Positions 20,204 to 31,942 of a DNA stretch of 64,000 bases are shown here, piece by piece. How positions within the stretch are numbered: position 1 is the first letter of the stretch; every line of letters starts with the position of its first letter. The translations under genes were made by a program, and so were the position numbers. The notes beneath the pieces were generated by a model, which was not told the origin of the DNA, did not search any database, and saw only the letters and a list, made by a program, of their open reading frames with translations. Source of the stretch: Protopterus annectens (Eukaryota > Chordata > Ceratodontiformes > Protopteridae); assembly GCF_019279795.1 (NCBI RefSeq), contig NC_056743.1:871642478-871706477 (forward strand). Reading direction: 5' to 3'.

Positions 20204-23200
20204 GTTATTGCCGGAATGCCAGGGATTTTAGTAGCTTTGAATGATTGTAGTTGCTCTGATATATTGAACAAGGATATGTTTAGTTTTTTTAGGAGACTAA
20301 TATTAAAATTACCTGTTGATGATTAAGATCTTGTAAGGACTACAGGAAATGAGGGCCACGGCCTGTTTCAACACAACTGTGAGGAAGAAGAATTTGTACA
20401 AGGCTAGTGAGCATGATGACAAACCTGAGGAATTTCATCAGAGGTGGGCATTTATATATAGAATAGTAAGATGGCTGCTGAGGAGTTGAAGAGGTAACTG
20501 TGTGAATACAGAGGCATTGGTGTACCTTATTGTTTATTATATGACTCATATTAAGAGGTATTTATTCTGAAAGGGTTAGTTACTGATGAAGTAATTGTGG
20601 GACATTTGGTGCGGAAAGTTTGTTGATAAGAATGGGAGAGATGGGCACTGTAAAAACTGGATTTATATGTGGAATGAAATGTGAAGGAAAAACAACATGG
20701 GGTGATTTACAGACAGAAAATACATTTTTGATAGGTATAATTACCGTAGTGCCTGCTGGAGAGTTTTTCAGAATGAGGAGCTGCCCATTTTAAGAAATTG
20801 TGGTAAGATGTGAGAAGCAGAGTAAGATAAAGTGAGTACAGGGAAAAGACAGATCAAGTATAAAATGGAGTAGAGGGCTTGTCAGCTGGGGTGCCAAAAC
20901 AGGATGTTATGCCATCTTAGGCTTTGCAAGTGGGTTACTGCCGATACACAGGTAATGGGAGATGGAGTACTATGGTAATGCTGTTTTCTAGTGGGTAACT
21001 GTTGAATGAGAAGTTAAGTGGGAATGCCAATAGAACTTCTCATTTGAAGATGTAACTTGTAATTGGTAACATTTACTATGATGTATATGAAGGATTGGGT
21101 TGTGATGGATGCTATTACTGAATCATCTTTTTGTCTGGGAACCTGTGGGAGTGCATCTGATGATGATGATGATGATGATTATTATGTAGTAGATGTTGAG
21201 TTGAAAAAATATATGTGGTCTTTAAGCCAGAGGATGTTGTATGGCTATACTTTTATACCTATATAACCCTTCCTGGTAACAATGGGGGTGGCTGGGGAAT
21301 TGGAAATGGAAGGGGAGAAAAGCAGGTCAGACCTCTCTCAACAGCAGAATCAGTCAGTACATGCACAAAACTGATGAAGGACTATGCTGGATCACTGAAC
21401 AATGGTGAACCAAGTAACTTCAAGTAAAAATGCCTGGCAGCTGGGCACTGTTTATTCAGTTTATTTGTTCACAGTACCTGTTTTATATAAGCCAAATGGT
21501 CATAAATAAAGGTTTCGATATTGTGTAGGCCTCGTGATGAAATATACTAGAGAATGAATATATGAAGAAATGTAATACAGTCTACCAGAGCAAATAGTGA
21601 AACATTATACAATGGGGAGAAAGGCTGACCACCTGAGAAAAAGGGCCTTTACAAATTCATTGCTGTTAGGGACAGAGTGGGTGACATCTATGGAGCAAGC
21701 ACCATGGCATATGCTGGAAACACTCTAAATAATAAACTAATTAGGAAGCAGCCTCTTAATACATGATTTTAGAGCTATGGTAAGTCAGGCAGTATTTTTT
21801 TAAATATATTGCGCTTTGGCAGCTTTATTTCAATGCAGAAAATGTGGAAACAAACATCTAAAGTACAATAATATAAGTCAATGGATAAAGACGATGAAAT
21901 TCAGGATACTCATTTTAGACTATCAAAGGTTTAGATGCCTTCAAACAATGAAGTAGGGATGACAAGGTTAGTGCTATGATACAAAGAAAGTACTATAAAT
22001 CACAACCTGCAGTAAGAGCAAGGTAATAATGCCATAGTATGTTATCAGCTGAGAGCCATTATCATGTCCAAAGAGAATGGTAGAAAGGCAGTAATATAAA
22101 GGAAAGCAACTAAAATGGTACCAAGTGTGGAATATGAACAAAAAGTCATTACAGGAACTAAAATGTGCTTTCTGGAGTGTATTGAACACAAAGAACATAT
22201 AACAGAAACTTTCAAATGACTCTCAAAAAAAAATAAAAAATGACAGAAGGAAAGTACTTAACAACAAGATATCACAATACAAAGCTGGAGGCAGAACAAT
22301 TTTCATTAAGAAACCGATGAATACTTAGTCATTCAGTAGATATAGCATTGACAGAATTGTCACTTGCTTTCAGGTGTATGTGTGAGACATAAAAAGTTCT
22401 CAGTCAAACAATCTGAGACAGTATGCCAGAGAACAAGTAGGGATTCTCGGAACAAATCTGTGGTAAACAAACCTTACAAACTCAATAACTGTAGAAACCA
22501 AAAGGCCTGGAATAGCTGCAGTAAAAACAAACCAAGTATAGCAAATGTACCTGACACAATTTCCTTTCTTTGCGCTTGTATCCAAGTGGTGTAAACCTTA
22601 TATCCAAACACCAGTGACTCTGTATTGCTTTGAAGTAAAAAAATATGTATTAAGCGATACCAACTTCAATATTTTTGGTTAATGAAAACAGCACAAATAA
22701 AACGCTTTTCGTTTCCAAAGGTTTGAAAACTTTTTCAAATGATTTGTACTCCGCCCCTTTCCTTCTATTTATACTGATCATGACATCACTTTTCCTTAAA
22801 GGTATAAGACACCTTAAATACAATGTACTTCTACAATGTCAAAATTATTCTTTGTTGTCCAGCATGGTCAAGTAAAAGTAAATAAAATAAAACTTTTTCT
22901 ATCCATCTTTAAATCATCATTCATAAAATACTTTTAAACAGATAAAAACTTTGCTTTACAATCTCAAAGCTTAATGCAGTGTATGCATCTATAATATTAG
23001 TGTGCTCTACACTAGTTATATTTATACCAGCACATACCTATTAGAACACTAATATAAAACAGTCCAAGTAAATTTACATTTCTTATTTAAGAATCTTTGC
23101 ATATTCCTGTCCTGTTATGTTCAGGGCATTGCAACATACATAATCTGTCTGTTTTTCTGCAGCTATTCCAGGCCTTTTGGTAAACAAACCTTACTTCTTT

Positions 23201-24770
23201 GCAAACACCTAAAGACAATTCCTGTAAACATTTATATAACCACTTCCATTTTCCTTCCTTCATAGAATCACTGATCCAAGAAAGAAAGAAAAGAAAACAA
23301 AAAAAACAGTCTTTATGATTACTTACCAAGATTCAACAAAATACCCCTTACTTCTTTAATTTCTGAATGATGCACATTTTACCTTTCCTGGTGCAGATTT
23401 GTCACTCATGCCATCTTTAATCAGTAAAATTGGTGTCCTATAGCTCGCCTGAGCCTGTCCCACAACCCAAGACACAGTCTTGGAATCTTTTCTTTTAGCA
23501 GTCTTCTAGAATACATGCCTGTGTGTCAAGACCTACTGTATGAACTTTTATTACTAAATATGTCTTGTCTATATCTTCTTTTTTCTTCATTTAGTTAGCT
23601 GTAATCAAAGCAAACATAACTTTGTAATGTGCCCCTGAGTCATTTCTCACCATCCTTGAGTCTTACACTCTGTAATGTGTCCTTTATGTCTCCATAGCAT
23701 TCTGTACCCAACCTGGGATAATCTCCAGTTAATACATCAGTGAGCCTGATAAGAAAAGTGTCATATTCATGCATCTTCTCCAATAAATCATTACCAGGTA
23801 TGCAAAGCTGCCTCTCCCAACAGTATTAACTCAGCAACACATAGACCAATTAGAATTCTACCACTCTTAACACCTGTAGATTTCCTGTCTAAACAGATTT
23901 TGTCTTTGCTAAATTCCTGAGAAAGCAGTTTTGCAACCTTCCTGCACACAAATGTATCTATTTCAAGATCAGTAAAAGTTACAGCGGAAATTAAAATATA
24001 AAAGTAGTTCAGCACACACTGCTCTCATAATGGTGATGTTTATATGCCAAGCAGACATAATGGCGATTTTATATTAAACGAGTAATTCAATAATACATAT
24101 TTTTACATATTGTTAACATATCTCTAACCAGAGTAGATTGATCAATGTGACTTTTGTTTATGTAAATGTGAGTTTCAATCTGCTGAAAAGTAGAGTTGTA
24201 GGTGTTACTCCATTTTTAGATATTCACGTATTTAATGGACAACTAAATGCAAATATTTGCAAAAGCACTGCTAATTAGATACCAACTGTCAGTGCGAAGT
24301 TTTTTATTCCAGAATTATATGCGTTTTCATGTGATATCATGGAGTACCATTTTATAGCTTCTGGTACAGGGTATTAATACAATTATTAGCATATGTCATA
24401 CAGTCATAATATGTAAGGAAATAGCTAATATTTTCTCAGGTACTCAGTACCCCAATTGTCTGAAAAGCCATTCTTTACCTCTGTGGTTCCTGGCATGTGA
24501 AATGCTGTTTCACAATGTGTCCAGGTGGACAATGCCTCAGAAATTCATATGCATAATTTATTGCTACGTAGGTATAAATATCTGCAAATTGGCAGTAGGA
24601 AGACAGACTGTGTCAGTGACAACTTTTTCAGTATTATACAAGTTTTTGTTTGATACTATGAAGTACTACATATACTCTATCTGGGTTGAGTTATTAAAAG
24701 AAATATTAATGTGGCACATATTCATAATATGGCATTAAAAGCAACCATGCTTTCTTTGATACTCTGTGTA
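20204..24770. other. mostly unassigned; L2-like remnant at left, short repeats
   Basis: The first few hundred bases probably continue the L2-like LINE. A (GAT)n run is at about 21157-21179. An inverted repeat pairs 22498-22528 with 23152-23182. Open frames here (for example 21974-22198, 23087-23329 and 23791-24015 on minus, 24502-24738 on plus) are short and lack motifs. I saw no splice-consistent gene model I could defend. Confidence 0.3.
22498..23182. repeat. Inverted repeat pair, ~30-bp arms
   Basis: ccaaaaggcctggaatagct at 22498 recurs as its reverse complement near 23180, and weaker similarity continues outward. gtaaacaaaccttac also occurs as a direct repeat at about 22472 and 23181. 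Possibly two inverted copies of an old repeat. Confidence 0.5.
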
Positions 24771-24774
24771 GCTG

Positions 24775-24830
24775 GGAGTGGGAATTTGTTTTTTCCACCA
24801 TTGTATAATCTCAGAATTGGTATATGTAAT
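24775..24830 (+). mobile_element. Fragment of the palindromic MITE core (copy 7)
   Basis: The stretch ataatctcagaattggtata (about 24804-24824), followed by tgtaatatgg, closely matches the shared core of the MITE-like family. It abuts the 5' end of the CR1-like LINE copy B. No arms were found. Confidence 0.45.
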
Positions 24831-25917
24831 ATGGAATAGAATTCTGACCAAGAGTAATTCCCAGAATGATAGAGCCCTCATCCCTGAAATAAACAAACAA
24901 CTCAAGAGCTTAATAAAATCCACCAAAGACATGTTTTTAGCTAAAATAGCCACTCAAGCCAAAGAGGATCAGAAGGCTTTTTTTTTTAGTTATTTGTAAT
25001 CGCAGAAGTAAAACACAACAAAGCTGTGAGCAGATTGTTAACAATGTTGCATAAGGCTGAAGATACAGCAAACCTACAGGCTGATATATTAACCTCAAAC
25101 TTTATCCCTCTCTCCCCTCATTCTAAAGGATATACCTGAAACCAACTCACCTCCAGATATCACAGAAAACCAAGTCCTTAAAGCACTATCAAAAGCTAAA
25201 AATACTGCATGGATGGATCCTGATAATATCTCTGGATGTATCTTAATAGCATGAAGCACAATTTAGCCACTTCTCCTAACAACACTGTTCAATCTCAGCC
25301 TCGATACAGGTTTTGTATCAAGTGAATGGAGAACAACTACAGACATTCCCCTCCACAAGGGAAAACCATCCACAGACTCAATCAATTACAGACCCATAAA
25401 TCTGATCAGCCTCATATGCAAAGACATGGAAAGACATTATGGAACTAACAATAATGACACAGAGAACTTCCAAACACTGGCCCAATCTCAGTTTGGATTT
25501 TTCAAGGGCAGGTCATGCTTACTCAATCTGGATGACTTTTTTGAAGGTAAAATGGTACACACCACATACCTCAAACTAGCTAAAGCTTTTGACACAATTT
25601 CCCAATCAGGCACAGGAGAAAAGGTAAATAGACTGAGAATAAACCTCCTACATCACTCAATATATTGCCAACTGGCTCACAGATAGGATGCAGGAGATCA
25701 AAATAGGGAAACCTACCTCCACAGACAGAACTGTCATTAGTGAATTTCCTCAGGGTATCTGCCGGTATTTCATGTTTGGCATCTACTTTTTTTTTTTTTA
25801 ATTATAAGCCAACAGCACAGAGCTCTGGTTGACTAAGTTTGCGAAGGACTGCAAACAAGGTGCAGTCACTTAATCCTCAAATGATTTAGCCATCCTACAG
25901 AAAGGTTTGTCCCCAAC
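24831..25917 (+). mobile_element. CR1-like LINE, copy B, 5' part
   Basis: Degraded ORF2 with the family landmarks in order. An N-terminal linker (about 24880-25000) comes first. INYRPINLISLICKDME is at about 25380-25430, QSQFGFFKGRSCLLNL at about 25485-25530, YLKLAKAFDTISQSG at about 25570-25615, and FAKDCKQGAVT-type wording replaces FADDCKLGA at about 25835-25870. The last bases before 25918 encode the LQKGL segment; the reading resumes at 35117 on the other side of the retrovirus. Confidence 0.8.
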
Positions 25918-26669
25918 TGTGATGGATCCACACAGTCTACTTGTTTTTTGTTATGCCTCGAGCCACATACCACTGTGTATGCTTGATTATTGCTTGAGTT
26001 GACATGTTGCTACAATACTATATGCTGCTAAATATTGTAACAATATGCTTAAGAGCAGGCCTTGCTCACTGATTACTGGTATAACTGAACTCTTGTTGAC
26101 TTGTAAGTTGTTTATCAGCTTAAAATATGTTTACCAGAATATGGGGGATTTCAATGAGGAACTATATCACAAGTTTGTGGGCTAACTGTTCTTTAGAAAA
26201 GGGAAGTAAGGCATAAGACCAGACATTACAAGACTTATTTACAACTTAGAAAATGATTTGTAATTTTCTAAAATATTCCATCAGCTCATGATGAGCTTGT
26301 GATCTATATGTCATTAGTCGAACATATTGACCCTGTTGTTTGTTCAAGGCTATAAAAAGCTCAAAGGCTAAAATGGAAATCATCATCCGGATTTGATCAC
26401 AGCATCAGCCTGAACTGAGCATACAGCCATTTTGCCAGTGTCGGCCCTGTCTTGACTGAACAGATAGCTGCACTGAATAGGATTGAAGTCTCCCTATCAG
26501 TGGCAAAGATGATTTTGTTTATGCATATGCTTGTAAGTACATGATTTATTAGTTGTTTTTGTTTATTTAGTAGGTTTTTGCTTAATAAATTGTTAAGTTT
26601 GAGCCTTGGTGTCTTGTGTCATTTCTAATTCTGTATTAACCACAGAATTTAAAGTAAAGGACTAGTTCA
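25918..26669 (+). repeat. 5' LTR
   Basis: 752 bp, beginning tgtgatggatcc and ending gactagttca (TG...CA). A TATA box (tataaaa) is at 26351-26357 and a polyadenylation signal (aataaa) at 26584-26589, giving U3 to about 26380. A by-eye comparison with the 3' LTR shows about 20 substitutions over ~730 aligned bases plus two large indels. Confidence 0.92.
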
Positions 26670-26673
26670 TTTT

Positions 26674-26691
26674 TGGCGCAGTGAGCAGGGT
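26674..26691 (+). promoter_or_regulatory. Retroviral primer-binding site
   Basis: tggcgcagtgagcagggt starts 4 bases after the 5' LTR, at the expected place and with the expected TGG. The priming tRNA was not identified. Confidence 0.7.
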
Positions 26692-26724
26692 CTGAGGTTT
26701 ACAGTGGAAATGTCACAATAACCA

Positions 26725-28198
26725 ATGTTTTTTCCTTTAAAACATATAGGTATGGGCAAGAAGGATGTTGTGTTAGGTACCCCAAATAAGGTGGGCATTG
26801 GTACTATGATGCCAGTATTGTTTGGGAAATGGGATCTTCTTGCTAAGGTATTAAGTCAAGTTTCACCCCCTCCTTCCCCAAAACTTTTACAAGAAAGACC
26901 TAAGGCAGACCCTAATGAGTTAGCTAGGGCTCTATCAGAGCTAAAATTGGATAAGGGGAAAAAGGTGAAGGAAGGGATGGGAGCAGCCAGATGGCTGTTT
27001 TTTGAGGCAATTCAGGAATTAGATAGAGACATAGAGAGACTAAAAGAAAAAGTCCTAGAGTTAGAAGAGCAATGTAAAGAACACACGCACACACACAGAT
27101 TGGATAGAGATGCCTTGGAGAAGGCAGATATGGCACTTGTTAAAGTAGGAGAGGAAGCTGAACACTGGAGATCTAATTCAGTGACTTTAGCTACTCGAAT
27201 AATTCAACAGCATAGACAACAAAATGGAAAAATTTCATGCCGCTCGCCCTCAAGGCCCCGGGTTCATGCTTTACTGTGTAAGGCAGAGTTTGACCCCAAG
27301 AAGTGGGAAGGTGATCTCCCCTCAACTGATGGGGGTGATAGTGATTTTGAAATGGTAAATTCCCCATCAGTGGAGATACATCCAGTTATTGAAAAAAAGG
27401 GACAGTGGACTGGGGGTGCCACCACAACAATGGGTTGTGGTCCGGAGTTATACCCAAGTCGAGTTATTAAATGTGATCCAAATTTATAAGCAAAAGCCAG
27501 GAGAAACTGTCTTAGCGTGATTTCTTCAGGTTTGGGACACAGGGGGAGAAGCAGTGTCTCTAAATGCTGAAGAGATGCACCAATGTGCATACTTGGTGTT
27601 TCACCCACATTTAAAGCAAATAGTGCACAATGTGAACCATGATGATCCCCAGGTGAATGCACTGGTGGTGTGGTTAGCTTCAACTTTCTGAGCTACTTTT
27701 CCTGATGCTACAGCAGTAGCTGATGAACATAAGCCTTGGAAAACAATAGCAGAGGCAATCCAACAGCTAAGAGAAATGGCTATGTTAGCTGCTATTTATT
27801 CATTGGAAATAAGGAACAGGGCATTAATGCTTCCGAGAGGGCCAGATGCACAAACCAGCAATATGAGAAGTAAATTGATCAAAAATGCACCACAGTGGTG
27901 GAAAGGGCAGCTGATGGCTGCCCTGGCAGGGTGTGTAGGTCAGCAGATATTGGATGTAATGGCCACTCTAAATCAAATGGCAGAATTAGTGGAAGAAAAA
28001 GAACAGAGAAGAGCTAGAAAGGCAAATGCAGATAAATCAAAAGATAAATCTGGTGAGAAAGTCATGAGAAAGCAAATATTTCTGGATCTATTAAAGTGGG
28101 GGGTAGAAGCTGCAGAGATAGATGGGATAGCTACCAAGGAATTATATAAAAAAATGGAAACAAAAACAGAAGGAGAAAGGATCAAACTCTGCAGGTAA
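26725..28198 (+). pseudogene. Retroviral gag remnant
   Basis: The first open part (26725-27489, 254 codons) has a charged coiled-coil-like stretch around residues 75-150 (many E/K/L, e.g. ELDRDIERLKEKVLELEEQ) and an acidic stretch later. A second part (27776-28198) encodes a helical capsid-like region rich in Ala/Met/Leu, ending in a lysine-rich tail. The two are joined by a frameshifted segment with at least one stop (near 27690). No clear CCHC nucleocapsid knuckle was seen. The role would be assembly of the retroviral particle; this copy cannot make an intact Gag. The upstream ATG at 26725 is the first after the primer-binding site. Confidence 0.75.
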
Positions 28199-28419
28199 AA
28201 AGCAAACCCCTACAAAAAGTCCAACCAGAAGTACCACTGAAGGGAAGGTAGGGTGGAATCAATTATATCCTGACATTCCTACTGATGAGGAGCTAGCACA
28301 GTGGCAAAAGGGAGAATTCAGTGATGAGAGAGATTGGGGAGAAAAGGAATGGAGAACCCCAGTTGAAAAAAAACGAGACAAATTGACTAGTAGGCGGGTT
28401 CCCCAGTAGCTAGGGGTAC

Positions 28420-31400
28420 AGTAAGAGCAATTACACCTGGGGACCGACACCCTTATGTACCTCTTACCATTTTTTGGAGGGGAGGGCCACAACATGTAAT
28501 GGCTCTGGTAGACACAGGATCAGAAATAACCATTTTTGCAGGCAGCCTCCGTAAGTTTCGAGGACAATATGTAGAGATTGATGGTTATGGGGGCCAAGAA
28601 CACTACATACCAAAACCAAGGTTAAAGATAGCCTTTGGGGATGGTATTCCTATTTTCATTGAAGCAGTGATAGCTCCAGTACCTGAACACATTTTAGGAA
28701 TAGATGTGTTAAAATGTAGAACTTTGGAAACCACTGTAGGACCATTTAGGTTTAGAGTGTGGCATTGTTCAGTCAACGCAGTCAAGGCTGTGGTTCAAGG
28801 CAATGCTAAGTGGGAACCACTTCATATTTCCACACCTAAAACAATAGTGAACATCAGCAGTATCATATCCCAGGTGGGCACATCGAGATCACTGAAACGA
28901 TTCAAGAACTGCTTCGAGTTGGCATACTTGAGCCAGCTGTGAGTCCATTCAACAGTCTGGTGTGGCCAGTAACGAAACCTGATGGGTCATGGTGAATGAC
29001 TGTAGATTATCAAGGTCTGAACAAGGTGGCCCCACCTTTAGCGGTAGCTGTTCCAGATATTGTTACGATTGTGGAAAGACTGTCTTCATCTGCTGGGCCA
29101 TATCATGCAGTTTTAGACTTAGCAAATGCTTTCTTCTCCATTCCAATAGCAGAAGAAAGCAGAGCCCAATTTGCTTTTACTTGGGAGGGGAGGCAGTGCA
29201 CCTTCCAAGTGTTACCACAAGGATATCTGCACAGCCCTACCCTGTGCCATGGACTGGTGGCTAGAGATCTAGTCAAGCTACAACTGGACAAAGTGACTGT
29301 TTTTCATTACATTGATGACATAATGATTACCGGAGAAAAGTCTAATGTAGATATTGCATTAAAAACTGTAATCCAGAACTGAGGTTGGACCATAAATGAA
29401 AATAAAACACAACAAGGGACATCAGTAAAATTCCTTGCTATGATTTGGAATGGAGCAAAAAGGGAAATACCTGCAGTGGCACTAGAAAGTATTCAAAAAA
29501 TTGCAGTCCCAAAAATGAAACAGCAGGCACAGGCCTTCTTAGGAGCAATGGGCTTTTGGAGGGCATTTGTACCTCACCTTGGGCTGATTTTGCGGCCCAT
29601 TCACTATGTAACAAAGAAAAAGTGAGACTTTCAATGGGGTCCCAAGCAGCAAATGGCTTTTGAAGAAGAAAAAAAGGCCCTACAGCAGTGTGTGGGGCTG
29701 GGCCCAATTGATCCACAGCAACCTTTTATCTTGGAAGTAACTGTTGCCAATAATGTTATGTCTTGGGGGCTGTGGCAGAAGGATGACACTGGGAAAAAGA
29801 GACCGTTGGGATTTTGGTCCAAATCCCTAACTGGAGCACAGGTTAGATATAGCCCCCTTGAGCAACATGTGCTGGCAGTGTACACAGCATTGATTCATGT
29901 GGAAGGAATAACTAAACAAAAAACAGAGACAGTAAAGATAGACTACCCAATCCAGGGGTGGTTATGAGATAATAATTTGATGAAAACTTTAATAGCACAA
30001 TATTCAACCCTGCAAAAATGGAAATGGTATTTCCAGGAAAGGGCCAACATCGTACCTGGAGTATCTCAAGTACAACAACAGTTGGCTTGACTGGTAATTT
30101 TGGATGATACTGATGCAATAGAACAACAGTGACATGAGCTTCCAAAGTCAGCAATCACTGAAGTGTCACCATTTGATAATTTAGATGCCAAAAAACAGAA
30201 ACACACATGATTTACTGATGATTCTGCTAAAATTAGATCAAATGGCAGGACCTGGACTGTGGTGGCTTATTTCCCATGAACAGATACTGTGTTGTTTGAT
30301 GAAGGTACTGCCGGTTCAAATAATCAGGCAAAATTACGAGCTGTTGTCCTAGTCCTCAACAGTTTATCACCCGGAGATGAAGCATACATCTATACTGACA
30401 GCTGGTCAGTTTTTAAAGGACTGACAACCTGGTTACCTGCTTGGCAACAACAGTATTGGAAGATCCATGGCAGACCTCTGTGGGGAGGCTCAGAAGATTA
30501 GCAACGAATTTGGGAAAAAGCTCAACAATGCAAAATCAATGCCAGACATGTAGATGTCCATGCATCACTTGTGACAAAAGAAAAGAGGCATAACCAGCAG
30601 ATAGACAAGATGGCTGCGGTATGTGTTTCAGAAGAGAAAATCAAAAGTGCTAGTATGGCAAGATGGGCCCATGATCGGAGAGGGCACTTGGAAAGAGATG
30701 CAACAATAGAATGGGCATGAAGGCATGGTATGCAGTTGAATAAGGAAATAACTGCAGATGTTATAAAGCAGTGTGAAATCTGCCAAAGAAATAAACAAAA
30801 ACAACTGCAAGCAGAAGCATGTGGACACATTCACTGAGGCAGTTGTTCAGTACAAATCTGGCAAATAGACGTTATTGGTCCTTTACCACTGGATCAAAAT
30901 CAACAATATTGCCTAACGATGGTGGACACTTATTCAGGATTACTAATGGTGTCTCCATGCAAAAAGGCAAACCAACAAGCAGTGTTAAAAGGATTGAATA
31001 AATTGTGTGTAACATATGGGGTTCCCAGTGAAATCTAAAGTGACCAAGGCAGTCACTTTACCGGAGCGGAAGTTCAAGAATGGGCGAAGGAAAATGGAGT
31101 TCGATGGGTGCTGCATATCCCATATCATCCTCAAGCTGCTGGTTTGATTGAAAGGAATAATGGGCTCCTTAAAGATCAAATCCGAAAGAATATAAGTGCG
31201 GAACTGTGGAACTTTATGAGGCTGGGCAAAGGTACTGGAATTAGCTGTGAGCCAGATGAATAATAGACCTCGAAAGCATCAAGGAACCCCTTTGAAAATG
31301 CATATGAATGACATTCGGTCCAACTGTTGTATTCTGAAATTAGAAAAGCTGAACCCAAATGCCATATACCCCTCTTCTGACAAATGTTGATCAAACACGG

Positions 31401-31850
31401 TTCTGGCTATGCGCATTGAGTGAACAAAGAGTGCCAGCACAAAATATAGTATTAGTTGAGACAGGTTGTAAACTCTATCTCCCAAAAAATGGGCACTGGG
31501 GGCAAAAAGGACTATTAGGAGAAAATTGGGAGGTTTTTACATTATGGGAGCCAGAACGGGAAGTGATAGTAAAGCCTATCAATTTAGATAACAAGACACA
31601 AATGATTCAAAAAGGACAACCTTTGGTAGAAATTTGTATGCATCAAGCTGCTGTTATTTTGTTACAAGACTGTGATACTAAACCAAGCAAATGGCTGGGG
31701 ATGAGAGTTATAGTGACCATACCCATTCGGCCAAATGAACATGGGACTGTGATTTGTGATAGATGTGGTGATACTGTTTTAGTATTACTTGATTCTGCTA
31801 AACAACCATTGCACTTTCCTCTCCATAGATTATTGCCACTGTTTGGGTAG
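28420..31850 (+). pseudogene. Retroviral pro-pol remnant (protease, RT, RNase H, integrase)
   Basis: The protease active-site motif DTGS is at 28511-28522. The reverse transcriptase follows, with a TGA stop at 28993-28995 near its start, LPQGY at about 29212, and catalytic YIDD at 29308-29319. Further stops occur near 29380, 29623 and 29965. The RNase H region (about 29650-30500) has FTDDSA directly after a stop (about 30210). Integrase has an HHCC zinc region (His near 30670 and 30687, Cys near 30772 and 30781). Its catalytic acidic residues are in QIDVIGPL (about 30863), SDQGSHFTG (about 31037) and GLIERNNGLLK (about 31140). The C-terminal part is open at 31359-31850. All domains are in standard order, but the many breaks make it non-functional. 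Confidence 0.9.
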
Positions 31851-31942
31851 GCGCCAACCTTTTCCGATGATGACACTTAGATGGGCCATATGACTGTCTT
31901 GATCCTATCCCTCTATATGAGGAAGAAGATGTTGCAAATTTA

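Noticed and set aside
21157..21179. Aspartate-rich coding segment
   Set aside because: It is a (GAT)n microsatellite inside an unsupported short frame.
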